Below are positions 26,441-35,773 of a stretch of DNA of 64,000 bases, in pieces. The notes below the pieces were generated by a model. The model searched no databases, was not told where the DNA came from, and was given only the letters and a program-made list of their open reading frames with translations. Positions within the stretch are counted from its first letter, which is position 1. Every line of letters starts with the position of its first letter. Position numbers and translations under genes: made by a program. The DNA is from Lachnospiraceae bacterium UBA7050 (GTDB taxonomy: Bacteria; Bacillota; Clostridia; Lachnospirales; Lachnospiraceae), in assembly GCA_002493905.1 (NCBI GenBank), contig DLAJ01000041.1:1-64000 (forward strand), in the 5' to 3' direction.

Positions 26441-26896
26441 TCAATTTCCGCAGACCGACCGTATCTTCTCCATAACGGTCCGCGTATCTTCCACAGTCCG
26501 TACGGCCGCCATGATCGTATCGTCCCCAGCGATACTCCCGACAATTTCCTTAAACTGCATCGCGTCAATCGCAGCAGCGACTGCCATTGCCATACCCGAA
26601 ACCGTCTTCACGACCAGAATATTCTGCGCGCAGTCCATGGAAAGCATGCCCTCACGCAGCACACGGATATATTTATCATCTGCGGTACTTTCCGCTTTCT
26701 TCGGCGCATAATACTTCTGCACGCCGTTTCTGCCGGCAAGCTTCGTCAGACGAAGTTCCCGGATATCACGGGAAACAGTCGCCTGTGTCACACAGAAACC
26801 CGCTCTGCCCAGCGCCTCCGCCAGTTCCTCCTGCGTCCCTATCTCGTTTTCTTCAATCAGAGCAAGCAGTTTATCCTGCCGTCTTCGCTTCGACAT
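26441..26896 (-). CDS. argR: Arginine repressor ArgR
   Basis: A 151-residue transcription factor with an N-terminal winged helix (QEELAEALGRAGFCVTQATV, SRDIRELRL) and a C-terminal hexamerisation and arginine-binding domain (GSIAGDDTIMAAVRT). It controls arginine biosynthesis and catabolism elsewhere in the genome. Conserved neighbour of recN and nadK. Confidence 0.95.
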   Translation of the reverse strand: MSKRRRQDKLLALIEENEIGTQEELAEALGRAGFCVTQATVSRDIRELRLTKLAGRNGVQKYYAPKKAESTADDKYIRVLREGMLSMDCAQNILVVKTVSGMAMAVAAAIDAMQFKEIVGSIAGDDTIMAAVRTVEDTRTVMEKIRSVCGN

Positions 26897-26988
26897 ATCC
26901 GTACCATGCTCCCTTCTGATTTTCTTTCTAAATAGAATGTTGGTTCAAAAGCCCGAGCAATACTTGCTTTCCCGCTATGCGTTCTTTT

Positions 26989-27840
26989 TTATGACTCCCT
27001 CATCTTGCGGTGCAGCACATCCAGAAATCCCGCGTCGCTGAGCTTGACAATCGCGGTCGTCCGCTCGGACCGCACGATTCTCATGCGTTCTCCGGCCGTG
27101 ATCGCGATGCTGTGCGCACCGTCAAAATCGGCCTCCACCTGTTGGATTCTGCCGTCGCGTGCGGGCAGGAGCACAATCTCAATCTCATCCTCCGGCGAAA
27201 GCACAATGCTCCGGGTATTTAAGGTATGCGGGCAGATCGGCGTTATGACCATCAGCTTCGCAGAAGGCTCTACAATCGGACCGCCCGCTGACATATTATA
27301 CCCCGTCGATCCGGTCGGCGTCGATACAATAATACCGTCCGCGCTGTAGCCTTTTAAGAAATGTCCGTTGACCAGAATATGAAAATGAAGCATCTGCAGA
27401 GAACCGCTTCTCGAAACAACAATATCATTGAGCGCATAACTGCGGCGGCAGTCCGTCTCTCCGGTAATCTGCCCTTCCAGCATCATGCGCCGCTCGACTG
27501 TATAATCGTCGCCGCACAGCCGTCTGAGCGCTTCTGAGAGATTCTCTTTGTCCACCTCCGCCAGATAACCGAGCGTTCCTAAATTGACGCCGATAAGCGG
27601 TATGTCCAGATCGACCGTATCCCGCGCTGCCTCTAGCAACGTTCCGTCCCCGCCGAGCACAATGATGCAGTCACAGTCTTTGGGGATTTTGCTGCTGTCC
27701 GTATAACCGCTGCCGTCATTTCCCTCCTGCACATGAACAATACAGTCAGCACCTTGTTTCTGCAGAGTTTCCCGTATTTGATTCGTCGTCGTAAGCCCCG
27801 CATCCTTCATGCGGTTTGTGATCAGATAAAATTGTTTCAT
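26989..27840 (-). CDS. nadK: NAD kinase
   Basis: Makes NADP from NAD. The catalytic GGDG is in VLGGDGTLLEAARD, and the substrate loop is STPTGSTGYNMSAGGPIVEP. The start at 27840 (MKQFYLITNR) agrees with the family and lies inside the tlyA gene, overlapping it by 95 bp; the open frame extends further up. About 283 residues. Conserved clostridial order tlyA-nadK-argR. Confidence 0.94.
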   Translation of the reverse strand: MKQFYLITNRMKDAGLTTTNQIRETLQKQGADCIVHVQEGNDGSGYTDSSKIPKDCDCIIVLGGDGTLLEAARDTVDLDIPLIGVNLGTLGYLAEVDKENLSEALRRLCGDDYTVERRMMLEGQITGETDCRRSYALNDIVVSRSGSLQMLHFHILVNGHFLKGYSADGIIVSTPTGSTGYNMSAGGPIVEPSAKLMVITPICPHTLNTRSIVLSPEDEIEIVLLPARDGRIQQVEADFDGAHSIAITAGERMRIVRSERTTAIVKLSDAGFLDVLHRKMRES

Positions 27841-28630
27841 GCGCTCTGCGTACAACCTCCTCCGCCTCACTTGCCGGAAACGTCCCGTCCTGTTCCTCAC
27901 ATTTTTGTAACAGCACGAGATATTCAATATTTCCCTCCGGCCCCCTAATCGGAGAAAAATCCAGTCCCTTCACCGCAAAGCCGGCGCTTCCGGCAAAAGA
28001 AAGAATCCGCACAATCACGTCCCTATGTACTGCCGGGTCCCGCACCACGCCCTTTTTTCCGACCTGCTGCCTGCCAGCCTCAAACTGCGGTTTGATCAGG
28101 CAGACCATGTATGCCTGAGGCTTTAAGAGCTGCCATGCCGGCTTCAGAATCTTTGTCAAGGAGATAAAAGAAACGTCGCACGCGGCAAAATCAAGGTCAT
28201 CGTCAATATCCCCCCGCTCCATATAGCGGAAATTTGTTTTTTCCATACAGACAACACGCTCGTCCATGCGCAGTTTCCATGCAAGCTGTCCATGTCCCAC
28301 ATCAACTGCATATACCTTTGCCGCTCCATTCTGAAGCATGCAGTCCGTAAAACCGCCTGTGGATGCGCCGATGTCCATGCATATGTACCCATCCACCCGG
28401 ATCGGAAATACGGAAAATGCCTTCTCCAGTTTCAGTCCGCCCCTGCCGACATAAGGCATCACGGCGCCGCGCACCGTGATCGTACTCTTTTCCTCATCAA
28501 ACATCGTTCCCGCTTTATCTTCACGCTGTCCGTTGACAAACACATCTCCCGCCATGATCACAAGCTTTGCCTTTTCTCTCGACTGGGCAAGCCCCTGCTT
28601 TACGAGAAGTACATCCAGCCTTTCCTTCAA
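27746..28630 (-). CDS. tlyA: TlyA family rRNA (cytidine-2'-O)-methyltransferase
   Basis: Combines an N-terminal S4 RNA-binding domain (RLDVLLVKQGLAQSREKAK) with an FtsJ-like methyltransferase (DIGASTGGFTDCML, VYAVDVGHGQLAW, FAACDVSFISLTKIL). In other bacteria TlyA methylates rRNA and affects capreomycin sensitivity. The start appears to be TTG at 28630. The last 30 codons overlap nadK. Length 294, slightly longer than usual at the C terminus. Confidence 0.92.
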   Translation of the reverse strand: MKERLDVLLVKQGLAQSREKAKLVIMAGDVFVNGQREDKAGTMFDEEKSTITVRGAVMPYVGRGGLKLEKAFSVFPIRVDGYICMDIGASTGGFTDCMLQNGAAKVYAVDVGHGQLAWKLRMDERVVCMEKTNFRYMERGDIDDDLDFAACDVSFISLTKILKPAWQLLKPQAYMVCLIKPQFEAGRQQVGKKGVVRDPAVHRDVIVRILSFAGSAGFAVKGLDFSPIRGPEGNIEYLVLLQKCEEQDGTFPASEAEEVVRRAHETILSDHKPHEGCGAYDDESNTGNSAETRC

Positions 28631-28724
28631 GTGTCAAACCGCCTTTCTCCCCTGATATAATCTGCCGTCCCCCGCTGCGTACGATCCGCAGGGACTGTTC
28701 CCGCAGACGCAGAACGACTTTTGA

Positions 28725-30584
28725 TCACACGATCTGCGCGCGGATCTTTTCCGCAATCGACTCCGCATCCAGCCCGATTTCCTTTTTTAACTGCTCCACA
28801 TTGCCATGCTCCACATAAGCGTCTGGTATTGCAAAGGATAACACCTGCGCCTGCGCATAAGGACAGTCCGAAAGAAACTCCCTGACACGCTCTCCGAAAC
28901 CTCCGCTTGCGACATTTTCCTCCATCGTCACGATGTATAAATGACTCTGCGCCAGATGCGTCAGCATTTCCTCGTCAACCGGCTTCACGAAACGGGCGTT
29001 GACAAGGCTTACCTTATGCCCCTTCTGTTTGAGCAGCTCACGCACCGCAAGCGCCGTCTTTACCATACTGCCGACTGCCACGAGCGCAATTTCCTGCTCC
29101 TCATAGATCATTTCCGACTTCCCGTATACGATCGGTGCGCGGTATTCTTCCAGTCCGTCGAACGCCTCGCCCCGCGGGTAGCGCAGCGCAATCGGGCCTT
29201 CAAAGTCAACCGCGAACTTTAACATATCGGAAAGCTCCCATTTATTTTTGGGAGCCATAATATGCATATTCGGAATAGAGGAAAGATAGGAGAGATCAAA
29301 AATGCCCTGATGCGTCTCACCGTCGCTGCCGACCAGACCGGCGCGGTCAATCGCAAAAACAACCGGCAGATTCTGAATGCAGACGTCATGCAGAATCTGG
29401 TCATAGGCTCTCTGCAAAAAGGACGAATAAATTGCAACAATCGGACGCATTCCGCCTGCCGCTAAGCCCGCTGCAAACGTCACAGCATGCTCCTCCGCAA
29501 TCCCGACGTCAAAAAAACGTTCCGGAAATTTGTTGCGGAACCGCTTTAATCCCGTGCCGTCCGGCATTGCCGCCGTGATCGCGACAACGTTCTCCCTGCG
29601 TTCCCCTAATTTGCACATAACTGTGGAAAAAATATCCGTATAATTGGATTTGTTTCTCGGATTGCGCGGAAGCCCCGTCTCAATAAAAAACGGCTCCGCT
29701 CCGTGAAATCTTGCAGGATGCTTCTGCGCCGGCTCATAGCCCTTTCCCTTCTGCGTCAAAACATGGATGAGAACCGCCTTTTTGAACCGCTTGGCATCAT
29801 TGATCGCGCGAACCATTCCCATGATATTATGCCCGTCAACCGGACCTAAATAAGTCAGTCCCATATCTTCAAAAAGCATGCCCGGCACGACCAGATGCTT
29901 TAAGCTGCTCTTGGCGCGTCTGATCGCCGCAACATAAGCGCCGCCGTGCTTTCCGGCACTCAGCTTATTATAAACGTCCTCCTTTAAGTTTAAGTACGAC
30001 TGCGCCGTCCTGATACTGCTTAAATACCGGTTCATACCGCCGACATTCTCTGAGATGGACATGTTATTATCATTCAGAATGATGATAAAATTTGTCTCCA
30101 GTTTTGCCGCATTATTTAGCGCCTCATACGCCATACCGCCCGTCAGGGAGCCATCGCCGATGACAGAGACAATGTAATCATTTTTTTTCTGCAGATCGCG
30201 CGCCTTGACGAGCCCTAATCCTGCGGATATGGAAGTAGAGCTGTGTCCCGTATCAAAACAGTCACACTCGCTTTCCTTACGCTTGGGAAATCCGCTCATG
30301 CCGCCGTACTTGCGGAGCGTTTCAAATCCCTCTTTCCTGCCGGTCAGAAGTTTATGAGTATAGGATTGATGCCCGACGTCCCAGATGATCTTATCCTCCG
30401 GCAGATTAAGCGCCAGATGCAGCGCCATTGTCAGTTCCACGACGCCGAGATTAGAGCCGAGATGCCCGCCCGTAACGCTGATCTTCTCGATCAGGAACTC
30501 ACGGATCTCCTCCGCCAGCTCCGGCAGATCGGCCCTGTCTATTTTTTTGATATCATTTACCTGTTTGATTTCCTCTAAATACAT
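28725..30584 (-). CDS. dxs: 1-deoxy-D-xylulose-5-phosphate synthase
   Basis: Thiamine-diphosphate enzyme that starts the MEP isoprenoid pathway from pyruvate and glyceraldehyde-3-phosphate. 619 residues. TPP-binding VIGDGSLTGGMAYEALNN, then ILNDNNMSISENVG, and the transketolase central domain with YSSFLQRAYDQILHDV are present. The start has GAGGAG. Downstream of ispA in the same direction, so precursor and chain synthesis are co-transcribed. Confidence 0.97.
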   Translation of the reverse strand: MYLEEIKQVNDIKKIDRADLPELAEEIREFLIEKISVTGGHLGSNLGVVELTMALHLALNLPEDKIIWDVGHQSYTHKLLTGRKEGFETLRKYGGMSGFPKRKESECDCFDTGHSSTSISAGLGLVKARDLQKKNDYIVSVIGDGSLTGGMAYEALNNAAKLETNFIIILNDNNMSISENVGGMNRYLSSIRTAQSYLNLKEDVYNKLSAGKHGGAYVAAIRRAKSSLKHLVVPGMLFEDMGLTYLGPVDGHNIMGMVRAINDAKRFKKAVLIHVLTQKGKGYEPAQKHPARFHGAEPFFIETGLPRNPRNKSNYTDIFSTVMCKLGERRENVVAITAAMPDGTGLKRFRNKFPERFFDVGIAEEHAVTFAAGLAAGGMRPIVAIYSSFLQRAYDQILHDVCIQNLPVVFAIDRAGLVGSDGETHQGIFDLSYLSSIPNMHIMAPKNKWELSDMLKFAVDFEGPIALRYPRGEAFDGLEEYRAPIVYGKSEMIYEEQEIALVAVGSMVKTALAVRELLKQKGHKVSLVNARFVKPVDEEMLTHLAQSHLYIVTMEENVASGGFGERVREFLSDCPYAQAQVLSFAIPDAYVEHGNVEQLKKEIGLDAESIAEKIRAQIV

Positions 30585-30708
30585 GCGATAACCATGCTCC
30601 TCTTTCAGTCAGCCATACCGTTTTACACGCACGACAGACACTCGCAGCGTGAAGTTTTAGGAATTCTCTGCCAGCCTGTTTTGCAGGCTTAGAATCTCTC
30701 TCCACGCT

Positions 30709-31743
30709 TTATCTTGTCCGGTACACCATTCTTCTGACAAGCTCCTCCAAAAACGCATTCTTTTGGCTCAGCTTTGCAAGCTCATCCAGCGCTTCGCCGG
30801 ATATGCGCTCCACATCGCGCTTCGCCTGTTCCATTCCTGCCAGTGTGACATAAGTTGCCTTTTCATTTTTTGCGTCGGAACCTGTCTGTTTTCCAAGCTC
30901 CTCCAAAGACCCTTCCACATCCAGAATGTCATCCCGTATCTGAAATGCAACTCCCACATGCCGTCCAATCCGCTCAAGACATGCAATATCCTCCTCAGGC
31001 GCTCCTGCCAGAACCGCGCCGATCATGAGCGCTGACTGAATCATTGCCGCCGTCTTCTTTTCGTGGATAAACAGAAGCTGCTCCATCGTCACCGTATCGC
31101 CCTGCTTCTCGGCTTCCACATCCACACACTGTCCGCCGAGCATACCGTCAATACCTGCCTGCTGCGCCAGTATTCCGATTGCCCTTGCTATACGGCGGCG
31201 AAGTACATCCGCCTGCAGCGCACCCGGCATCCTTAAGCTGCCTGCAGTCTCCATCCCTGCTCCGCCCATGGCCGCAGACGCCTCCGCTGCCACGCCGCTT
31301 ATGCCTGTCGGTACCCCTTCCGCTGCACTTACCACATCAAACGCCCTGCACGCTGTGCAGAACGCATGCGTCAACAATCCGTCACCGGCAAGGATTGCCA
31401 TTGCTTCTCCATACACAATATGCGTCGTCTTTCTGCCTCTGCGGTATTCATCGTTATCCATTGCCGGCAGGTCATCATGCACAAGCGAATACGTGTGTAT
31501 CATTTCAATTGCCGCCATAAACGGCGCGATGAGTGCATCTTTTCCTTCCTCCGCACCGTCATTCCGGTACATCCGGTAAGTCTCATACATCATGAGCGGA
31601 CGAAGGCGCTTCCCGCCTGCCCGAATGCTGTAATTCATGGCCTCCAGCACTGTCCTCTGGTATCCCTCTTCCTTGGGGAGATACGCACCGATTAACGCCT
31701 CTACCCTGCGTACTTTTTCTTCCTGTTCACTCTCCCAGTTCAT
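30709..31743 (-). CDS. ispA: Polyprenyl synthetase (farnesyl/geranyl diphosphate synthase)
   Basis: Short-chain prenyl diphosphate synthase. The first Asp-rich motif is in VHDDLPAMDNDEYRRGRKTT and the second is FQIRDDILDVEG. The start is the ATG at 31743 after CGGAGG, within the end of xseB. At 344 residues it is about 45 longer than typical, owing to an Ala/Gly-rich insertion (around residues 135-180, GVAAEASAAMGGAGMETAG) between the two motifs. Confidence 0.92.
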   Translation of the reverse strand: MNWESEQEEKVRRVEALIGAYLPKEEGYQRTVLEAMNYSIRAGGKRLRPLMMYETYRMYRNDGAEEGKDALIAPFMAAIEMIHTYSLVHDDLPAMDNDEYRRGRKTTHIVYGEAMAILAGDGLLTHAFCTACRAFDVVSAAEGVPTGISGVAAEASAAMGGAGMETAGSLRMPGALQADVLRRRIARAIGILAQQAGIDGMLGGQCVDVEAEKQGDTVTMEQLLFIHEKKTAAMIQSALMIGAVLAGAPEEDIACLERIGRHVGVAFQIRDDILDVEGSLEELGKQTGSDAKNEKATYVTLAGMEQAKRDVERISGEALDELAKLSQKNAFLEELVRRMVYRTR

Positions 31744-32101
31744 CAAAGCCTCCGTCTCCGCTTAAGGCAAGCACTTTCTTCTCAACTCTGTCAATCTGCT
31801 CATTGCAGGACTTTAGGAGCTTCATTCCCTCTTCGTATGCCTGAAAAGATTGTTCCAGACTGATCTCCGGCGACTCAAGCTGCATAATGAGTTCATCGAT
31901 ACGCGCAAATGTCTGCTCTATGCTGCGGGATTCCCTCTCCCCCGTACCGCTTCCGCCTGCGGCGGCTTCGCACTGCCCCACGCCGTCCCTGTCCGCATCG
32001 GATGCCCCGCACTGCTCCATACCGCTCCTGTCCGCGGCTGCCGCCTCCTGCAGCGCTGCGGCATTCTGTTCCGTTTTCCTGCTCTGCTTTTTTTCTGCCA
32101 T
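31727..32101 (-). CDS. xseB: Exodeoxyribonuclease VII small subunit
   Basis: Partner of XseA in degrading single-stranded DNA. The canonical helical core is at the C terminus: EQTFARIDELIMQLESPEIS, LEQSFQAYEEGMKLLKSC. About 55 extra N-terminal residues contain a 13-residue unit in two copies (DRxGxxQCxA), matched by a 39-bp DNA duplication at about 31971-32048. 124 residues against a usual 70-80. The start at 32101 (MAEKKQSRK) follows GGAAGGG. Confidence 0.9.
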   Translation of the reverse strand: MAEKKQSRKTEQNAAALQEAAAADRSGMEQCGASDADRDGVGQCEAAAGGSGTGERESRSIEQTFARIDELIMQLESPEISLEQSFQAYEEGMKLLKSCNEQIDRVEKKVLALSGDGGFDELGE

Positions 32102-32150
32102 GAATGCACATCCCTTCCGCTCCGGACAAATCACATCCGCGAAACAAGTT

Positions 32151-33371
32151 TCAAACGCCGTCCGAAACCGATAACACCTGCGCCTGAACGACGCCGTCCT
32201 TCAGGTAGACCGCAATCCTGCTGCCGGTCTCCACCTGAGAAACAGTCTGCAGCGTCCGGCCTTCTCCATCAGACACATAGGCATATCCCTGATTCAGCTT
32301 TTCAAGGGGCGATAACCCCTTTAACCGCTCCACATACAAATGAAACCGATGCCGTGACGCTTCCATACGCGTATCCATCGCAGCTCTTAAACGATCCTCC
32401 GAAAACATCAGGCGGTTCTGCTGCTCCCTCACCCGATGGAGCGGGCTTCCCCTCTGTATGCGAAGACTATAATTCTGTGCCTGCATCTTCTTTCTTTCCA
32501 GTATGGCACGCATACGCCTGTTTAACTCATCATAAGCAGCAAACAGACGCTCGTCCAGCAATGCCTGATCATATACGGCAAGCTCCGCAGCCGCGGAAGG
32601 CGTCGGCGCACGTAAATCTGCTGCATAATCCGTCAGCGTGGTGTCCGTCTGATGCCCGACCGCCGAAATAATTGGTACAGAACAGTCAAATACCGCCTGT
32701 ACGACCTCGCGTTCATTAAACGCCCAAAGATCTTCAATAGAGCCGCCCCCGCGCCCGACAATCATCACATCGACCTGCAGACGTTCCAGCGCGCGGATTC
32801 CCGCGGAAATACTTGCCGCCGCCTGCTCTCCCTGTACGATTGCCGGATATAAAACAATCTGGATATAAGGATTGCGGCGCTTTGCAATCTGAATAATATC
32901 CCGTACAGCCGCTCCCGTGGACGCCGTCACGACACCGAGCGTCTTGATATACTGCGGAATCGGCTGCTTATATTCAGGCGCAAACATCCCCATCTCTTCT
33001 AATTCTTCTTTTAACGCCATAAAGCGCGCATACAGATCACCCTCTCCGCCAAGCCGGATGCGCTTTGCGTAAAGCTGGTATCTGCCGTCGCGCTCATATA
33101 CATCAATGCTGCCCGAAACAACAACCTGCTGCCCTTCCTGCATCTGAAAATCAAGCCCGGTGCGGTTCCCTGCAAACATCACGCAGGCAATCGCCCCGCT
33201 TTTATCCTTCAGCGTAAAATAAATGTGTCCCGACGGATGATATTTACAGTTGCTGATTTCTCCGCGCACCTGAATCGCATTCAACATAAAATCCTGCACA
33301 AACATATTGCGGATATAGGAATTGACCTGAGCGACCGTATATACATTTTTATCCGTCCGACGCCCCTCCAT
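32151..33371 (-). CDS. xseA: Exodeoxyribonuclease VII large subunit
   Basis: Catalytic subunit of ExoVII. 406 residues: an N-terminal OB fold (VRGEISNCKYHPSGHIYFTL) and the catalytic domain with ASTGAAVRDI, VGRGGGSIEDLWAFN and SAVGHQTDTTL. It lies 50 bp ahead of xseB, with nusB just upstream. The start has AGGAG. Normal length. Confidence 0.96.
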   Translation of the reverse strand: MEGRRTDKNVYTVAQVNSYIRNMFVQDFMLNAIQVRGEISNCKYHPSGHIYFTLKDKSGAIACVMFAGNRTGLDFQMQEGQQVVVSGSIDVYERDGRYQLYAKRIRLGGEGDLYARFMALKEELEEMGMFAPEYKQPIPQYIKTLGVVTASTGAAVRDIIQIAKRRNPYIQIVLYPAIVQGEQAAASISAGIRALERLQVDVMIVGRGGGSIEDLWAFNEREVVQAVFDCSVPIISAVGHQTDTTLTDYAADLRAPTPSAAAELAVYDQALLDERLFAAYDELNRRMRAILERKKMQAQNYSLRIQRGSPLHRVREQQNRLMFSEDRLRAAMDTRMEASRHRFHLYVERLKGLSPLEKLNQGYAYVSDGEGRTLQTVSQVETGSRIAVYLKDGVVQAQVLSVSDGV

Positions 33372-33386
33372 ATCATACGCTCCTAT

Positions 33387-33785
33387 CTATGCAAATTTGG
33401 CAAGCACGCCGTTTACAAAGCCCGCCGATTCATCCTGACCGAATTTTTTGGCAAGCTCAACCGCTTCATTGATCGCCACTCCCGTCGGGATATCGTCATC
33501 ATAGCAGATTTCGTAGACTGCAAGACGGATAATTGTGATATCCACCTTCCCCATACGTTCCACGCTCCAGCCTTTTGCCCGTTCATTGATCAGAGCATCA
33601 ATCTCGGGAAGCTTTGCGGCAATGTTTCCATATTTGCCTGCAATATAGCGTTTCTCCTCCTCGGTGCTCTCAATCTCCTCCTCCGAAAAAAACAGTTGAA
33701 TCTGTTCAGGCATGTCCTCCGGCCGGTTAAATTCCACGCGGAACAATAATAAAAAAATCCGTTCTCTCAATTCTCGTCTGCTCAT
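33387..33785 (-). CDS. nusB: Transcription antitermination factor NusB
   Basis: RNA-binding helical protein acting with NusE/S10 in rRNA antitermination. It starts MSRRELRERIFLLLFRVEF and has IPTGVAINEAVELAKKFG near the end, as in the family. 132 residues; the start follows AAGGAG. First gene of the nusB-xseA-xseB-ispA-dxs run. Confidence 0.95.
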   Translation of the reverse strand: MSRRELRERIFLLLFRVEFNRPEDMPEQIQLFFSEEEIESTEEEKRYIAGKYGNIAAKLPEIDALINERAKGWSVERMGKVDITIIRLAVYEICYDDDIPTGVAINEAVELAKKFGQDESAGFVNGVLAKFA

Positions 33786-33816
33786 TGATGACTCCTTAGC
33801 TGTCAGCCCTTAACAT

Positions 33817-33845
33817 ACAAAAGACACACAATGTGTGTCTTTTGT
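33817..33845 (-). terminator. Hairpin between Asp23 gene and nusB
   Basis: Perfect 13-bp stem ACAAAAGACACAC / GTGTGTCTTTTGT with a 3-base loop. A partial T-run lies within the 3' arm. It probably terminates or attenuates transcription from the Asp23 gene before nusB. Confidence 0.6.
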
Positions 33846-33903
33846 TGACACTGGGCGTGTCTTCTGCACGTTTTCCTATGGCTGAATTGATATGAATCCA
33901 TAC

Positions 33904-34290
33904 CTATTTACTCTTCTGCATGTTGACGCCGGCAATCCTGATATTGACGTCGGATACCGTAAGCCCGGTCATATTCTCGATTGCCGTCTTAACCTTCTCC
34001 TGCACTTTCTGTGAAGTCGCCGGAATATTGTAACCATATTCGAGCACAACTGCAATATCGGCTCTTACTTCCCTGCCTGTAATCTCGACTTTTACTCCCT
34101 TTGTAAGCTTTGTCATGCCGACCTTGCTCATCAGCTCATTCGTGATATTGCCGACCATTGCGGAAACCCCCTCAACCTCTGAGGCGGCAAGAGAAGCGAT
34201 CATCGCCACGACATCATCCGCAATCTTAACCGTACCCATGCTGTTATCCTCTTTCAATACATAGGTTCCCTTTTCCATATCCTTATCCAT
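33904..34290 (-). CDS. Asp23/Gls24 family envelope stress protein (YqhY-like)
   Basis: A 128-residue alkaline-shock family protein. The core GTVKIADDVVAMIASLAASE, VEGVSAMVGN, VKVEITGREVRADIAVVLEY and VNIRIAGV is clear. In Bacillus, YqhY is linked to acetyl-CoA carboxylase control; the locus before nusB is conserved. The start has GGAGGAG. Confidence 0.9.
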   Translation of the reverse strand: MDKDMEKGTYVLKEDNSMGTVKIADDVVAMIASLAASEVEGVSAMVGNITNELMSKVGMTKLTKGVKVEITGREVRADIAVVLEYGYNIPATSQKVQEKVKTAIENMTGLTVSDVNIRIAGVNMQKSK

Positions 34291-34464
34291 ATAACTCCTC
34301 CATTCTTAGTCAGCCTGCGAATTTAGGCATGAACAAAAACTGCCGGTGCAAAAGCTTTAACGCCCGCCATTCAGCCAATCTTTCTCATTAGATCGTTCCG
34401 GCTTCAAACAATTACATGTATTATAACAAATTATTCAAAAGATGTATAGATAAAAAAGATTTTC

Positions 34465-35748
34465 CTAGTCCGCGGGCAGCCAGAAGCTGAATGTCAGCGT
34501 TTCCTCGTTATCGGAATAGGATACGCCTGCATCCGAGTCCATATAATGAAAAATGTGTTCGCCTGTAATCAGATATTCATGAAACCGGCTGTAAATGTCC
34601 GCCGTTTCACAGCGGAATGTCACCGGCTCCCCCTCATGGCGGGCAAAAAACGCATCGAGCGCCGCCTCGTCAAATGACGTGAAAAACGCCTGTTCCCTTA
34701 TAAAATAATTATCTTCCAAAGCCGTGCACTCCGGCATCACCGCAATATTCTGATCAATCTCATGCGTTTTCGCAATCTGCTCTGTCGTCACACACAAATA
34801 CTCATAATTGACATCGGGGCTGCCGGGCGCATTTGCCCCTTCCATCGTATAGGAGGCGTCTCCCCACGTTGTATCCACATAATAGTATGCCCCGTCTGAA
34901 CGCACAAAATTCCATGCATGCCCATAGCCTGATTCCCGTATGCGTCCGGTTACAAGCGAGGCCTCGATTCCTGCCCTCATGCATAAATACTGAAACGCCT
35001 TTGCATATCCCTGACACACGGACCTTCCGTACAGAAATACGGAGCAGATATTCTGATTTTCAGGAGCCTCAAGATCATATTCCGTATGACGGATCAGATA
35101 CTCATACAAATACCTGATTTTGTCATAGTCATCTCCTTCTGGCAGATTCTGAAAACATTCCGCCATATATTCATCAATCCGGCTCTGGCAGCGCGCCGCC
35201 TCATTTTCCGACATGGAGTAGGTCGCTGAAAACCGGATATACTCCTCTTGATCATCCGTCATACCCTTTGCATACGTATAGCCTGTTACATAGAAAAGTT
35301 CCGGATGATCGGCAAGCACACAGCAGAATATCCGGTAAAGCAAATCCTCATCCCCGCAGTCTAAAATCTCATCCTGCGTCATCTGCTTCATGCCGGAAAG
35401 CATCTGCTCATATACAGCTCTCTCTCCGCCTTCTGAAAGAGCCCTGTAATAATAGCCTCCGGGTTCCGATAGCGGCTCCGCGTCCTCAGGAATATCCGCA
35501 GAATCCCTCAGGCTGCCATCTGTATCTGTGTCCTGCTCTCCATTCCCGGCGTCCTGAAAAGAACTACCGGTATCCTGCGGGTCTTCCCCTGAGTCCTGCA
35601 GTTCATCTGCTGCATTCTGTCCTCCGGACGGAGCATCATTCAATATTTCGGTCTCCGGCTCTTTTGAAAACTGCGCACAGCCGGACAGCAGAAGAACGCC
35701 GGCAGTCAGACTTGCAAAACCGATTCTTTTTAAGGTAAAAGACAGCAT
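34465..35748 (-). CDS. Transglutaminase-like lipoprotein
   Basis: A 427-residue predicted lipoprotein with lipobox LLLSGC near residue 25. An Asp/Gln/Ser-rich spacer (about 30-100, repeated QDTG/QDAG units) links it to a transglutaminase core. The triad is visible: Cys in GRSVCQGYAKAFQYLC, His in GYGHAWNFV and Asp in YYVDTTWGD. Such clostridial proteins are thought to process or cross-link extracytoplasmic proteins. The start at 35748 follows AGGATG, 26 bp after prfC. Confidence 0.85.
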   Translation of the reverse strand: MLSFTLKRIGFASLTAGVLLLSGCAQFSKEPETEILNDAPSGGQNAADELQDSGEDPQDTGSSFQDAGNGEQDTDTDGSLRDSADIPEDAEPLSEPGGYYYRALSEGGERAVYEQMLSGMKQMTQDEILDCGDEDLLYRIFCCVLADHPELFYVTGYTYAKGMTDDQEEYIRFSATYSMSENEAARCQSRIDEYMAECFQNLPEGDDYDKIRYLYEYLIRHTEYDLEAPENQNICSVFLYGRSVCQGYAKAFQYLCMRAGIEASLVTGRIRESGYGHAWNFVRSDGAYYYVDTTWGDASYTMEGANAPGSPDVNYEYLCVTTEQIAKTHEIDQNIAVMPECTALEDNYFIREQAFFTSFDEAALDAFFARHEGEPVTFRCETADIYSRFHEYLITGEHIFHYMDSDAGVSYSDNEETLTFSFWLPAD

Positions 35749-35773
35749 TTTTCTCACATCCTGACGATTTTGA

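Noticed and set aside
31850..32671. 273-codon plus-strand ORF opposite xseB and xseA
   Set aside because: It is the antisense shadow of two clear genes, with Pro/Arg/His-rich composition and no family resemblance.
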